Shown here: positions 1 through 7,935 of the stretch, piece after piece
Numbering within the stretch: position 1 is the stretch's first letter
Layout: every line of letters begins with the position of its first letter
Source: Rubricella aquisinus
GTDB lineage: Bacteria > Pseudomonadota > Alphaproteobacteria > Rhodobacterales > Rhodobacteraceae
NCBI RefSeq assembly: GCF_014199445.1
Contig: NZ_JACIJS010000004.1
Span: forward strand, 276,196-340,195
Direction of reading: 5' to 3'
Length of the DNA: 64,000 nucleotides
Program-made: the position numbers and the translations under genes
The notes under the pieces: model-generated
Told to the model about the DNA's origin: nothing
The model's input: only the letters and a program-made list of their open reading frames with translations
Database searches by the model: none

Positions 1-150
1 TTCTGATCCCTTGCGGGTCCGTTCCCGGCGCGCCCGTTAGCCGCCTGTGGGAGCGGACCGGCCCCACGCCTTCCCGGTGGGACGCGATCCCGATAAGCTG
101 GCGGCGCTGGCGAACATGAAATGACTGACAACCCCAATAAGGATCGAAGC
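1..150. other. Left edge, no supported gene
   Basis: No complete gene is visible. A plus-strand frame is open from the window edge to a stop ending at 119 and could be the tail of a gene starting outside, but its translation is Arg/Pro/Trp-rich and not recognised. A good Shine-Dalgarno-like AAGGA sits just before the ATG at 151. Confidence 0.3.
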
Positions 151-918
151 ATGACCGAACTCAATGGAAAAACCGTCGTCATCACGGGCGCAAGTCAGGG
201 CATCGGCGCGGCGGCGGCGCGTGGCTTCGCGGCACGTGGGGCGCATGTCATTCTGGCCGCCCGCAATGAGGGCCGCATCGCCGCCATCGCTGATGAGATC
301 CGCACCGCGGGGGGCAAGGCCGACGCGCTGCGCTGCGATGTGAGCCGCGCGGCGGATGTGAAGGCGCTGATCGACTTGGCTGTGCGCACCACCGGGACGC
401 TCGACGTGCTGATCAACAATGCCGGTCTCATCGACCCGATTGCCCGGCTTGCGGACAGCGATGTGGATGCATGGGGCAGCGTCGTCGATGTGAACCTCAA
501 GGGCGTTTATCACGGTCTGCGCTATGCGATCCCGGTGATGGTCGCAAACGGGTCCGGCACGATCATCAACATCAGTTCCGGTGCCGCCACGGCCGCGCTG
601 GAAGGGTGGAGCCATTATTGTGCGACGAAAGCCGCCGTTTTGTCGCTGACCCGAGTGGCCCATAAGGAATACGCGGATCAGGGCGTGCGGGTGGTCGGGC
701 TCAGCCCCGGCACGGTCGCCACGCCGATGCAGACGCAGATCCGGGCCTCCGGGATCAATCCAGTAAGCCAGCTTGATCCCGGGGTGCATATTCCGCCCGA
801 ATGGGTAGCAGATGCGCTTGCGTGGCTGTGTACGGCGGCGGCTGATCCGCATCTGGGCGGCGATTTTTCGATCAAAACGCCGGAGGGCCGCGCTGCGGTC
901 GGGCTTCCGCCGCTGTGA
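151..918 (+). CDS. SDR family NAD(P)-dependent oxidoreductase
   Basis: Classical short-chain dehydrogenase of about 255 residues. The N-terminal nucleotide-binding motif TGASQGIG, the NNAG motif and a YxxxK catalytic pair (YCATK) after a conserved serine are all visible, and the length is normal for the family. The ATG at 151 is preferred over the in-frame ATG at 121 because AAGGA lies seven bases before it, while 121 has no ribosome-binding site. The following glutathione S-transferase starts 17 bases after the stop, so the two are probably co-transcribed. The substrate cannot be read from the sequence; a soluble alcohol/ketone oxidoreductase role is inferred from the family. Confidence 0.88.
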   Translation: MTELNGKTVVITGASQGIGAAAARGFAARGAHVILAARNEGRIAAIADEIRTAGGKADALRCDVSRAADVKALIDLAVRTTGTLDVLINNAGLIDPIARLADSDVDAWGSVVDVNLKGVYHGLRYAIPVMVANGSGTIINISSGAATAALEGWSHYCATKAAVLSLTRVAHKEYADQGVRVVGLSPGTVATPMQTQIRASGINPVSQLDPGVHIPPEWVADALAWLCTAAADPHLGGDFSIKTPEGRAAVGLPPL

Positions 919-935
919 TGCCCGGGGATGAGCTT

Positions 936-1577
936 ATGACGTCCCATCCGGTCCTTTGGTCGTTTCGACGCTGCCCCTATGCCATGCGCGCCCGGCTCGC
1001 CATTGCGCGCGCGGGTCAGCGTGTGGAATTGCGCGAAATCCTCTTGCGCGACAAGCCGCAGGCTTTTCTTGAGACATCCCCCAGCGGCACGGTGCCCTGC
1101 CTGCGCCTGCCGGACCGGGTGTTGGATGAGAGCCTCGATATCATGATCTGGGCGCTTGAGCGGAATGACCCCGATGGCCTGCGCGACATGCCCGATGCGG
1201 GTTGGGCATGGATCGCGGAATGCGATGGCCCGTTCAAGGCGGCGCTGGATCGCACCAAATACGCCAGCCGTTACCCCGCGCATGACCCGGACGAGGAGCG
1301 GGAGAAGGCGGCCGTTTTCCTGCGCAAACTGGATGCGCAGCTTGGCCATCATGGCGCGCTTTTTGGTGCGCGGCTGACGCTGGCGGACCTCGCCATTCTG
1401 CCGTTTGTCCGCCAATTCGCGCATATCGACCGGGCGTGGTTCCGGGCACAGGATTGGCCGCATCTGATCGTGTGGCTGGACCGGTTTCTGGAAAGCGCAG
1501 ATTTCGCCCGGATCATGTCGAAATACCCGCTATGGTCTGACACGGCCCCACCCATCTGGTTTGACGGGCAGGCGTGA
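936..1577 (+). CDS. Glutathione S-transferase family protein
   Basis: About 213 residues with an N-terminal thioredoxin-like domain carrying RRCPYAMRARLA, the CPYx site of omega/beta-like GSTs, then the SPSGTVPCL segment with the cis-proline, and an all-helical C-terminal half (LADLAILPFVRQF). The ATG at 936 is chosen because GGGGATGAG precedes it; an ATG at 918 and a GTG at 915 overlap the stop of the SDR. It probably forms a two-gene unit with that SDR. The family conjugates or reduces small electrophiles with glutathione; the natural substrate here is unknown. Confidence 0.88.
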   Translation: MTSHPVLWSFRRCPYAMRARLAIARAGQRVELREILLRDKPQAFLETSPSGTVPCLRLPDRVLDESLDIMIWALERNDPDGLRDMPDAGWAWIAECDGPFKAALDRTKYASRYPAHDPDEEREKAAVFLRKLDAQLGHHGALFGARLTLADLAILPFVRQFAHIDRAWFRAQDWPHLIVWLDRFLESADFARIMSKYPLWSDTAPPIWFDGQA

Positions 1578-1584
1578 GCGCGGC

Positions 1585-2460
1585 CTAGTCCGGCAATAAG
1601 CCTTCAAGATAGGCCGCGTAAGGGCTGCCCGCGAGCTTCGCGATTGCGGCCCGCAGCCCTGCCGCGTCGATCAATCCCTTGCGATAGGCGATCTCCTCCG
1701 GGCAGGCGATCTTGACCCCTTGCCGGCGTTCCAATGTGCCGATGAAGGTGGCCGCTTCCAACAGGCTGTCGGGCGTTCCGGTGTCGAGCCACGCATAGCC
1801 GCGCCCCATCTGCTCCACATGCAGTGCGCCATCGGCAAGGTAGCTGCGGTTAAGATCGGTAATCTCCAACTCCCCGCGCGGGGAGGGGGTGAGCGTGGCG
1901 GCGCGTGCTGCCGCCGTGCCGTCATAGAAATAGAGCCCTGTCACCGCCATATTTGAGCGGGGGCTTGTGGGCTTTTCCTCCAGCGTCGTGGCCCGGCCTG
2001 AGGCGTCGAGCGTGACGATGCCGTAGCGATCGGGGTCCGCGACGCTATAGCCGAACACGGTCGCGCCGCCCTCTGTCTCGACCCGCGCGCGCGCACGGGC
2101 GAGCATCTCCGACAGGCCTTGCCCGACGAACAGGTTATCGCCAAGGATCAGGCAGGACGGCTCCTCCCCCACAAACGCGGCCCCGATCGTATAGGCTTGC
2201 GCCAGGCCGCCCGGGTCGGGCTGCTCGGCATAGGTCAGGCGCAGCCCCCATCCCGCACCGTCCCCCAAGAGCGCTTCAAACGCGGGCCGGTCATGCGGTG
2301 TGGTGATGATCAGCACCTCCCGAATATCCGCGAGCATCAGAACGCTCAGCGGGTAATAGATCATCGGCTTGTCATAGACCGGCATGATCTGTTTCGAGAT
2401 GGCCTGCGTCATCGGCCAAAGCCGCGATCCGGTGCCGCCTGCCAGAATGATGCCCTTCAT
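1585..2460 (-). CDS. rmlA: Glucose-1-phosphate thymidylyltransferase RmlA
   Basis: Makes dTDP-glucose from dTTP and glucose-1-phosphate, the first step of dTDP-deoxysugar synthesis. The 291-residue length is typical. The N-terminal signature GGTGSRLWPMT, the KPMIYYPLSVLM segment and the EEKP motif are visible. A CAGGAG lies before the ATG. It follows rmlB by 93 bases on the same strand. rmlC and rmlD are absent, so the pathway branches at the 4-keto intermediate toward the amino sugar made by the isomerase and aminotransferase at 5.1-6.6 kb rather than to rhamnose, at least within this window. Confidence 0.95.
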   Translation of the reverse strand: MKGIILAGGTGSRLWPMTQAISKQIMPVYDKPMIYYPLSVLMLADIREVLIITTPHDRPAFEALLGDGAGWGLRLTYAEQPDPGGLAQAYTIGAAFVGEEPSCLILGDNLFVGQGLSEMLARARARVETEGGATVFGYSVADPDRYGIVTLDASGRATTLEEKPTSPRSNMAVTGLYFYDGTAAARAATLTPSPRGELEITDLNRSYLADGALHVEQMGRGYAWLDTGTPDSLLEAATFIGTLERRQGVKIACPEEIAYRKGLIDAAGLRAAIAKLAGSPYAAYLEGLLPD

Positions 2461-2553
2461 CGCCGTTCTCCTGCCGCCCCTTGGGACATTGACTGTGCTG
2501 TCGCGCGGGCAGGCTTGTCCATAGGCAATGGCGCGGCCCCCTGCGCTGCCGCC

Positions 2554-3600
2554 CTAACGCGTGACGCCCAATCGCGCGCCCGCATAGCGCGCCTGCAAGG
2601 GCTGCCACCAGTCCACGTTCTCCAGATACCAACGGATCGTCGCACGGATGCCGTCAGCAAAGCCATGGTGCGCATGCCAGCCCAAATCCTGCTCCAGCCG
2701 GGTTGGATCAATGGCATAGCGCGCGTCATGGCCGGGTCGGTCCTCGACAAAGGTGATCAGCCGATCATGCGGCGCGGCCTCTGGCCGGAGCGCGTCCATT
2801 TCCGCGCAGATGGTTCTGACGACATCAATATTGCGCCGCTCATTGCGGCTGCCCACGGTGTAGGTCGCGCCGATCTGGCCTTGTGCTGCAATGAGGTCAA
2901 GCGCGCTTGCGTGATCCTCCACATGCAGCCAGTCGCGGATATGCTCCCCCGTGCCATACACCGGCAGCGCGCGCCCCGCCGCGGTGTTCAGGATGGTGAG
3001 CGGGATCAGCTTTTCGGGGAATTGATAGGGGCCGTAATTGTTCGAGCAGTTTGAGATCATCGCCGGAAAGCCATAGGTCCGCGTCCATGCTTTCACGAGG
3101 TGGTCCGACGCGGCCTTGGACGCTGAATAGGGGGAGGATGGGTCATAGGCGCTGTGCTCGCTGAATGCGCCCTCCGCCCCGAGAGAGCCATAAACCTCAT
3201 CGGTAGACACATGCAAAAACCGAAACCGCGCCTGCGCAGCACCCGGCAGCTTGTCCCAATAGGCGCGGGCGGCCTCCAGCAGCACATAGGTGCCGGTCAC
3301 ATTGGTGGAGATAAACGCCCCCGGCCCGTCGATGGAGCGGTCAACATGGCTTTCAGCGGCCAGATGAAAAACGCGGTCCGGCTGGAAGGAGGCAAACACG
3401 TCCGCAACCGTGCCGGCATCGCGAATGTCACCTTCGACAAAGCGGTGGCGCGGGTGCGGATCAACCCCGCGCAGGGACGTGCGCGTGCCCGCATAGGTCA
3501 GCGCATCCAGCGTGCAGACCTCATGCCCTGCGCCCACCAGCCTGCGCACCAGCGCTGATCCGATAAAACCGGCACCTCCTGTTACGAGCATTCGGGTCAC
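2554..3600 (-). CDS. rmlB: dTDP-glucose 4,6-dehydratase RmlB
   Basis: Extended SDR that turns dTDP-glucose into dTDP-4-keto-6-deoxyglucose. The Rossmann motif TGGAGFIGS, the STDEVYG segment holding the Thr-Asp-Glu catalytic group, and YSASKAA with the Tyr-Lys pair are all present; 348 residues is the normal size. A GTG start at 3600 is chosen because GGAGGTGATCC precedes it at the right distance; an ATG at 3591 is the alternative. It is divergent from the GT2 gene at 3716, and the 115-base gap should hold both promoters. Confidence 0.95.
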   Translation of the reverse strand: MTRMLVTGGAGFIGSALVRRLVGAGHEVCTLDALTYAGTRTSLRGVDPHPRHRFVEGDIRDAGTVADVFASFQPDRVFHLAAESHVDRSIDGPGAFISTNVTGTYVLLEAARAYWDKLPGAAQARFRFLHVSTDEVYGSLGAEGAFSEHSAYDPSSPYSASKAASDHLVKAWTRTYGFPAMISNCSNNYGPYQFPEKLIPLTILNTAAGRALPVYGTGEHIRDWLHVEDHASALDLIAAQGQIGATYTVGSRNERRNIDVVRTICAEMDALRPEAAPHDRLITFVEDRPGHDARYAIDPTRLEQDLGWHAHHGFADGIRATIRWYLENVDWWQPLQARYAGARLGVTR

Positions 3601-3715
3601 GGATCACCTCCGGCGTGACGGGTTGCGTGCTGTCGCCCTTTGGTCGCAAGGGTAATGGCTTTCACCAGTTTTACAAAAGCCTTACAACCCTCTGAGGAAA
3701 ATTGCGGAGCAACTG

Positions 3716-4612
3716 ATGGCGCAGGCAGAGCGGGTCACTTTCATAGTCATGGCCTATAATCAGGCCCCCGTAGTGGCGGAGGCCGTGCAATCGGCGCTCG
3801 ATCAGGATTATGAGAACCTGCAAATCATCCTGTCTGACGATTGCTCCACCGATGAGACATTCGATGTGATCCGATCGGTCGTGGCGGGGTATGATGGCCC
3901 GCATGATGTGGAGGTGAACCGCACGCCCCGTAACCTTGGCATCGCGCCGCATGTCAATCTGATGTTCGAGAGGGCCGAAGGCGCGCTTGTGGTGTTGCAG
4001 GCGGGCGACGATATCTCCACTCCCGACCGCGCGCGCAAACTTCATGCGGCCTATGTGGAGGGCGATGCAGAGGGCACGGCGCGCCCGATGATCGTGTTCT
4101 CCGACATGGTCGGCATGACCTATGACGGTCATGTGGGCGACTATATCGTCACCAATGTCGAGATGCGGCGCATGGGCCTGTTTCGCATGGCCATGTCCCA
4201 TTATGGCATCGTCGGGGCGGTCGCGGCCTATAACCCGGAGATATACCACCGCTTTGGCCCGCTCAGCGTGCCGGGCATCGCGGAGGATCGGGTGTTTACC
4301 TTTCGGGCGTTTCTGGCGGGCACGATCAAGCATGTGCCCGAACCGCTGGTGTTTCACCGCGATGGCGGGATCAGTGACCTCAATCCGCACCAGATCAAGG
4401 GCGCGCATCAGGGGATGCGCGCGCTCAACCGGCTGAGCCTCTTGCGCGACAAACGGCAAAGCCTGATCGACAGCAATACCTATTCCCCCCGGCCCCGAAA
4501 AACCCGCAAATGGCTGGAGGACAAAATCCGACAGCTTGAGGCACAGGTGGCCGATGACATCGCGGCCGGTCTCACGCCGCCTGAGGCGCTGGACGACCTT
4601 AGGGGCGCGTGA
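3716..4612 (+). CDS. Glycosyltransferase family 2
   Basis: 298 residues with a GT-A fold start ([14 protein letters not shown]), the [11 protein letters not shown] segment that binds the nucleotide-sugar, and a GDD acidic cluster near residue 90. The C-terminal part is charged and coiled-coil-like. It is the only plus-strand gene in the polysaccharide cluster and ends 14 bases inside the convergent acetyltransferase gene. The likely role is adding one sugar, possibly the dTDP-amino sugar made by its neighbours, to a surface glycan at the cytoplasmic face. Donor and acceptor cannot be read from the sequence. Confidence 0.87.
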   Translation: MAQAERVTFIVMAYNQAPVVAEAVQSALDQDYENLQIILSDDCSTDETFDVIRSVVAGYDGPHDVEVNRTPRNLGIAPHVNLMFERAEGALVVLQAGDDISTPDRARKLHAAYVEGDAEGTARPMIVFSDMVGMTYDGHVGDYIVTNVEMRRMGLFRMAMSHYGIVGAVAAYNPEIYHRFGPLSVPGIAEDRVFTFRAFLAGTIKHVPEPLVFHRDGGISDLNPHQIKGAHQGMRALNRLSLLRDKRQSLIDSNTYSPRPRKTRKWLEDKIRQLEAQVADDIAAGLTPPEALDDLRGA

Positions 4613-5072
4613 CCGCCCGCGCGGGATTGCCGACCACGGTTTGCCCCGGCGCGACATCCCGCGTCACCACCGCGCCCGCACCGATCATAGCACCCGCACC
4701 GATCGTGATCCCCGGCAGCAGGACCGCGCCGCCACCGATGGAGGCACCCTTGCCGATATGGGTTTGGGGGAAAGCCTGCGCCGCGCGCGCTGATCCACGC
4801 GCGCTTTTGGGATAGGGATCATTGGTCAGCGTCACATTCGGCCCGATGAACACATCATCCCCGATGCGCATCCCGTCATATAGCGACACGCCGTTCTTGA
4901 TCGTCACGCGGTCCCCGATCACAACATCGTTTTCGATAAAGCAATGGGAGCAGATGTTGCAATCCCGCCCGATTGTGGCGCCCTTCAGGACGACGCAGAA
5001 TTGCCAGATCGTCGTGCCCTCCCCGATGGCATCGGCCTGAACATCGCTCAACGGGTGAAATGTCGTGCCCAT
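4599..5072 (-). CDS. Hexapeptide-repeat sugar N-acetyltransferase (FdtC/QdtC-like)
   Basis: 157 residues of left-handed beta-helix repeats (for example [41 protein letters not shown]). Family members acetylate the 3-amino group of dTDP-3-amino-3,6-dideoxyhexoses from acetyl-CoA. The ATG at 5072 follows AAAGGGAG with good spacing; a GTG directly upstream is too close. It is the last gene of the minus-strand run, 19 bases after the aminotransferase stop, which fits the final step of dTDP-Fuc3NAc or dTDP-Qui3NAc synthesis. Which of the two sugars is made cannot be decided from this protein. Confidence 0.85.
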   Translation of the reverse strand: MGTTFHPLSDVQADAIGEGTTIWQFCVVLKGATIGRDCNICSHCFIENDVVIGDRVTIKNGVSLYDGMRIGDDVFIGPNVTLTNDPYPKSARGSARAAQAFPQTHIGKGASIGGGAVLLPGITIGAGAMIGAGAVVTRDVAPGQTVVGNPARAVTRP

Positions 5073-5091
5073 CACTGGCTCCCTTTATCTG

Positions 5092-6189
5092 TCATGTGGC
5101 GAAAAAGCGGTGCAGGCTCGCGATCACCCTGTCGGTCTGCGCATCGGTCTGATGTGGCCCGATGGGCAGGCTCAGCACCTCCTGCGCCAACGCGTCGGCC
5201 CGGGGGAGCGCGGGCCATTGATCGCCTGCATAGGCGGCTTGGGCGTGGCAGGGGATCGGGTAATGCTGGATCGTCTCGATCCCGTCCTGTGCCAGATGGC
5301 GCGCCAGCGCGTCCCGCTCGGCAGCGCGCACCACATAAAGATGCCAAGAGGATTGCGCCCAATTCGGCATGTGCGGAAGCCGCAGCAAATCGCCGGGCAA
5401 TTCGGCGTCATAGCGTGCAGCGATCCGCGCGCGCCGTGCGTTCCACGCCTCCAGATGGTCGAGCTTTACCCGCAGCAGCGCCGCCTGAAGCGGGTCGAGT
5501 CGCGCATTCAGGCCCTGCTCAAGATGCTTGTATTTCTCCTCCGCCCCATAGTTGCCGATCCGCCGCATCCGCGCGGCAAGGGCGGGATCATTGGTGGTCA
5601 CGGCCCCCGCATCGCCAAAAGCGCCAAGGTTCTTGCCGGGATAAAAGCTCCACGCGGCGGCATGCCCATGCCCCCCGATACGCTGCCCGCGATAGAGCGC
5701 ACCATGGGCCTGCGCCGCGTCCTCCAGCACCCAAAGCCGGTGCTCCTGAGCCAGCGCCATGATGGGATCCATGTCACAGGGCATCCCGTAAATATGCACC
5801 GGGATCACCGCACGGGTGCGCGGGGTGAGGGCCGCCGCGATCCCGTCGGCGTCAATCGTGAACTGTCCTTCCGCCGGATCGACCGGCACGATGGTGGCTC
5901 CGGTCTGACTGACGGCAAGCCATGTGGCGACGAAAGTATGCGCGGGCACGATCACCTCATCCCCCGGCCTGACCTCCATCGCCATCAGCGCCAGCCGCAG
6001 CGCATCCAGCCCGTTGCTGACACCCACGCATTGCGCCGTTCCGCAAAACCCGGCGAAGGCCTGTTCAAACCCGGTGACCTCCGCCCCGCCGATATACCGG
6101 CCCGAGGACATGACCCGCGCCATCGCCGCATCAAGTGCGTCGCGCAACTCAGCCGTTCCAGCGGTAAGGTCAAGGAAAGGGACGATCAT
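5092..6189 (-). CDS. DegT/DnrJ/EryC1 sugar aminotransferase (FdtB/QdtB-like)
   Basis: PLP-dependent aminotransferase of 365 residues. FYPGKNLGAFGDAGAV holds the Schiff-base lysine, and the N-terminal NGLDALRLAL and VIVPAHTFVATW motifs are typical. In the FdtB/QdtB branch it aminates C3 of a dTDP-3-keto-6-deoxyhexose with glutamate. It overlaps the upstream ketoisomerase by four bases (ATGA), so the two are translationally coupled. That pairing and the downstream acetyltransferase are the reason for the 3-amino sugar assignment. Confidence 0.9.
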   Translation of the reverse strand: MIVPFLDLTAGTAELRDALDAAMARVMSSGRYIGGAEVTGFEQAFAGFCGTAQCVGVSNGLDALRLALMAMEVRPGDEVIVPAHTFVATWLAVSQTGATIVPVDPAEGQFTIDADGIAAALTPRTRAVIPVHIYGMPCDMDPIMALAQEHRLWVLEDAAQAHGALYRGQRIGGHGHAAAWSFYPGKNLGAFGDAGAVTTNDPALAARMRRIGNYGAEEKYKHLEQGLNARLDPLQAALLRVKLDHLEAWNARRARIAARYDAELPGDLLRLPHMPNWAQSSWHLYVVRAAERDALARHLAQDGIETIQHYPIPCHAQAAYAGDQWPALPRADALAQEVLSLPIGPHQTDAQTDRVIASLHRFFAT

Positions 6190-6614
6190 GACGCGGACAC
6201 GGCCTCCAGATACGCCGCATGATCGCGGAAATAATCGGCCTCGTCATAGGGCAGGGAGGCCAGAACGAGGCACACCGCGCCTTCGGAAAATCCGCCCAGA
6301 TCGCGCCAGATCATTGGCCCTACATAAAGCCCCTGATCCGGGCGGGACAGCTCAAACCGCCGCGATTGTTGCCCATCGGAGAGGGTGATCTCAAACCGTC
6401 CGGCCACCGCGATGATAAGCTGTTCCAGCGCCTTATGACCATGCGCGCCACGGGTCACCGCTGGCCCAAGGTCATAAAGGTAATAGACCCGCGCGATGTC
6501 GAACGGGACATGCCGTTGCCCTTCGACAAAGCTCAGCGCACCGCGCGCGTCGCTCACCCGTGGCAGGTCGATCAGATGGCACGCATCCAGCGCGGGACGG
6601 GCGGGGGCAGTCAT
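6186..6614 (-). CDS. dTDP-4-keto-6-deoxyglucose 3,4-ketoisomerase (FdtA/QdtA, WxcM-like cupin)
   Basis: A 142-residue cupin. The motif RGAHGHKALEQLIIAVAGR corresponds to the RGxHxHK...Q core of the FdtA/QdtA/WxcM-like family, and PMIWRDL marks the second cupin strand. It would move the keto group from C4 to C3 of the RmlB product so the aminotransferase can act. FdtA gives the galacto and QdtA the gluco epimer; I cannot assign the epimer from sequence alone. It overlaps both neighbours by four bases, in a chain with the cytidylyltransferase upstream and the aminotransferase downstream. Confidence 0.88.
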   Translation of the reverse strand: MTAPARPALDACHLIDLPRVSDARGALSFVEGQRHVPFDIARVYYLYDLGPAVTRGAHGHKALEQLIIAVAGRFEITLSDGQQSRRFELSRPDQGLYVGPMIWRDLGGFSEGAVCLVLASLPYDEADYFRDHAAYLEAVSAS

Positions 6615-7336
6615 GGGCGTCCCCCCTCATAGGCCGCGAGATCGGAGATGGAATCGACCTCCCCCCACGGATGATGGTTCGGCACTGCCCCGATGGCCAC
6701 GCGCCCGCCCTCCAGCACCATCTGAAGCGCGCTGGTCATATCAAGCCGGTCGCGCGCCGCAGCATTCATGCCCGCGCGCAGGCGATGCACTTCGGCCCAG
6801 CCTTCAGGACGAAAATGCAACAGACCCATATATTGCCCCTCGATCTCATCCGTGTGGTGGGCCTGTTTGCCGATCTCGGCCAATTGCCCATCTGGGGTCA
6901 GCTTGAAACTCTCCGCGTCCTCCAGCGGGTCGTCAAATCGCGCGGCCCAAATCTCAAGCCAGTTCGGATCATATGTGATGGCAATCGGCTCTGGCGCGTG
7001 TGACAGGGCGCTGACGGCCTCCGGCGCATAGAAGATATCGGAATAACTGATCAGGCATGGCCCCTCCGCCAACCATGCCTCCGCTTGCGCTAGCGAGGCG
7101 ACCATGTTCGTCTCTGCCCAGCGGGGATTGTGGAACACGCGGTCGGCATGGCCTTCGATCAGCGCCGCGCGGTAGCCCGTGACAATGCCAAGCTCCGTCA
7201 CGCCTGCCGCGCGCAGCGCTTCGATCTGATGAAACAGCAAGGGCTTGCCGTCCAATGGCACCATGCATTTCGGCTTTTCATCCGTCATCTGCTGCATACG
7301 GCTGCCGCGCCCGGCGGCAAGGATGATCGCTCTCAT
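6611..7336 (-). CDS. Probable CTP:phosphoglutamine cytidylyltransferase (Cj1416-like)
   Basis: 241-residue nucleotidyltransferase with ILAAGRGSRMQQ at the N terminus, KPKCMVPLDGKPLL, and an ETNMVASL segment typical of the LicC/phosphocholine-cytidylyltransferase-like group. In C. jejuni the homologue Cj1416 joins CTP to L-glutamine phosphate, giving gamma-glutamyl-CDP-amidate. That role is inferred here from the neighbours: the hydrolase-like gene (Cj1417 type) and the kinase-like gene (Cj1418 type) lie directly upstream, and a CDP-amidate-kinase-like gene is in the same run. The ATG at 7336 overlaps the hydrolase stop by four bases, which rules out the longer frame. Phosphocholine activation is the main alternative, but no choline genes are near. 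Confidence 0.8.
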   Translation of the reverse strand: MRAIILAAGRGSRMQQMTDEKPKCMVPLDGKPLLFHQIEALRAAGVTELGIVTGYRAALIEGHADRVFHNPRWAETNMVASLAQAEAWLAEGPCLISYSDIFYAPEAVSALSHAPEPIAITYDPNWLEIWAARFDDPLEDAESFKLTPDGQLAEIGKQAHHTDEIEGQYMGLLHFRPEGWAEVHRLRAGMNAAARDRLDMTSALQMVLEGGRVAIGAVPNHHPWGEVDSISDLAAYEGGRP

Positions 7337-7935
7337 GAAAAGACCTTTCTGAACAGGGCGATGTCCTGCGGATCGGGGCGTGCCTCTCGCTCCGGGTGCC
7401 ACATGATGCCGCTCATGGCTCGGCCTTCTGCCGCGATGGCCTCGACCGTGCCGTCCTCCGCGACTGCGGCGGGGCGAAAGCCGGGGATCGGGCCCGTGAT
7501 GCTGCTGGCGTGATAGGAATTGACCGTGCCGTCCCGCCCGGTCACCGCATGGCGGGTCGCGACATGGCCCGCGACCCCGGTCAGGCTGGCACCCGCCCAG
7601 ATCGCCATCATCTGCATCCCCCGACAAATGCCGAGCACCGGATGCCCCTCGACGCCCGCCCAGTCAAGGAGTGCCCGCTCGGTCTCATCGCGCAGGGGGG
7701 TCGCACCCGGATCGTCCCCGCCGGTCAGCAAAAGGCCATTGATCCCCCAGTTTGTGCAATAGGCGGTGATCCGCTCCGCACCCAAATTGGGCAGGGGCAT
7801 CCACGGAGTGCCAGGCAGGGCTGCGGCCATGAACCCGGCCCAATCCTGCGCCAGCGCATCGCGCGGCTCCTCATAGCCGGGGGCGGAGACCTGACGCATG
7901 GTCAGCCCGATACGATATGGCGCCCTATCTGCCAT
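7333..7935 (-). CDS. Probable gamma-glutamyl-CDP-amidate hydrolase (Cj1417-like, class I GATase fold)
   Basis: 200 residues with a class I glutamine-amidotransferase triad: nucleophile Cys104 in LGICRGMQMM, and His180/Glu182 in IMWHPERE. By family alone it could be a PuuD-like gamma-glutamyl-GABA hydrolase. In C. jejuni the related Cj1417 removes glutamate from gamma-glutamyl-CDP-amidate to release cytidine diphosphoramidate. Its position between a PEP-synthase-like kinase (11-base overlap) and a cytidylyltransferase (4-base overlap) favours that role and is the main evidence. No putrescine genes are nearby. Confidence 0.8.
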   Translation of the reverse strand: MADRAPYRIGLTMRQVSAPGYEEPRDALAQDWAGFMAAALPGTPWMPLPNLGAERITAYCTNWGINGLLLTGGDDPGATPLRDETERALLDWAGVEGHPVLGICRGMQMMAIWAGASLTGVAGHVATRHAVTGRDGTVNSYHASSITGPIPGFRPAAVAEDGTVEAIAAEGRAMSGIMWHPEREARPDPQDIALFRKVFS

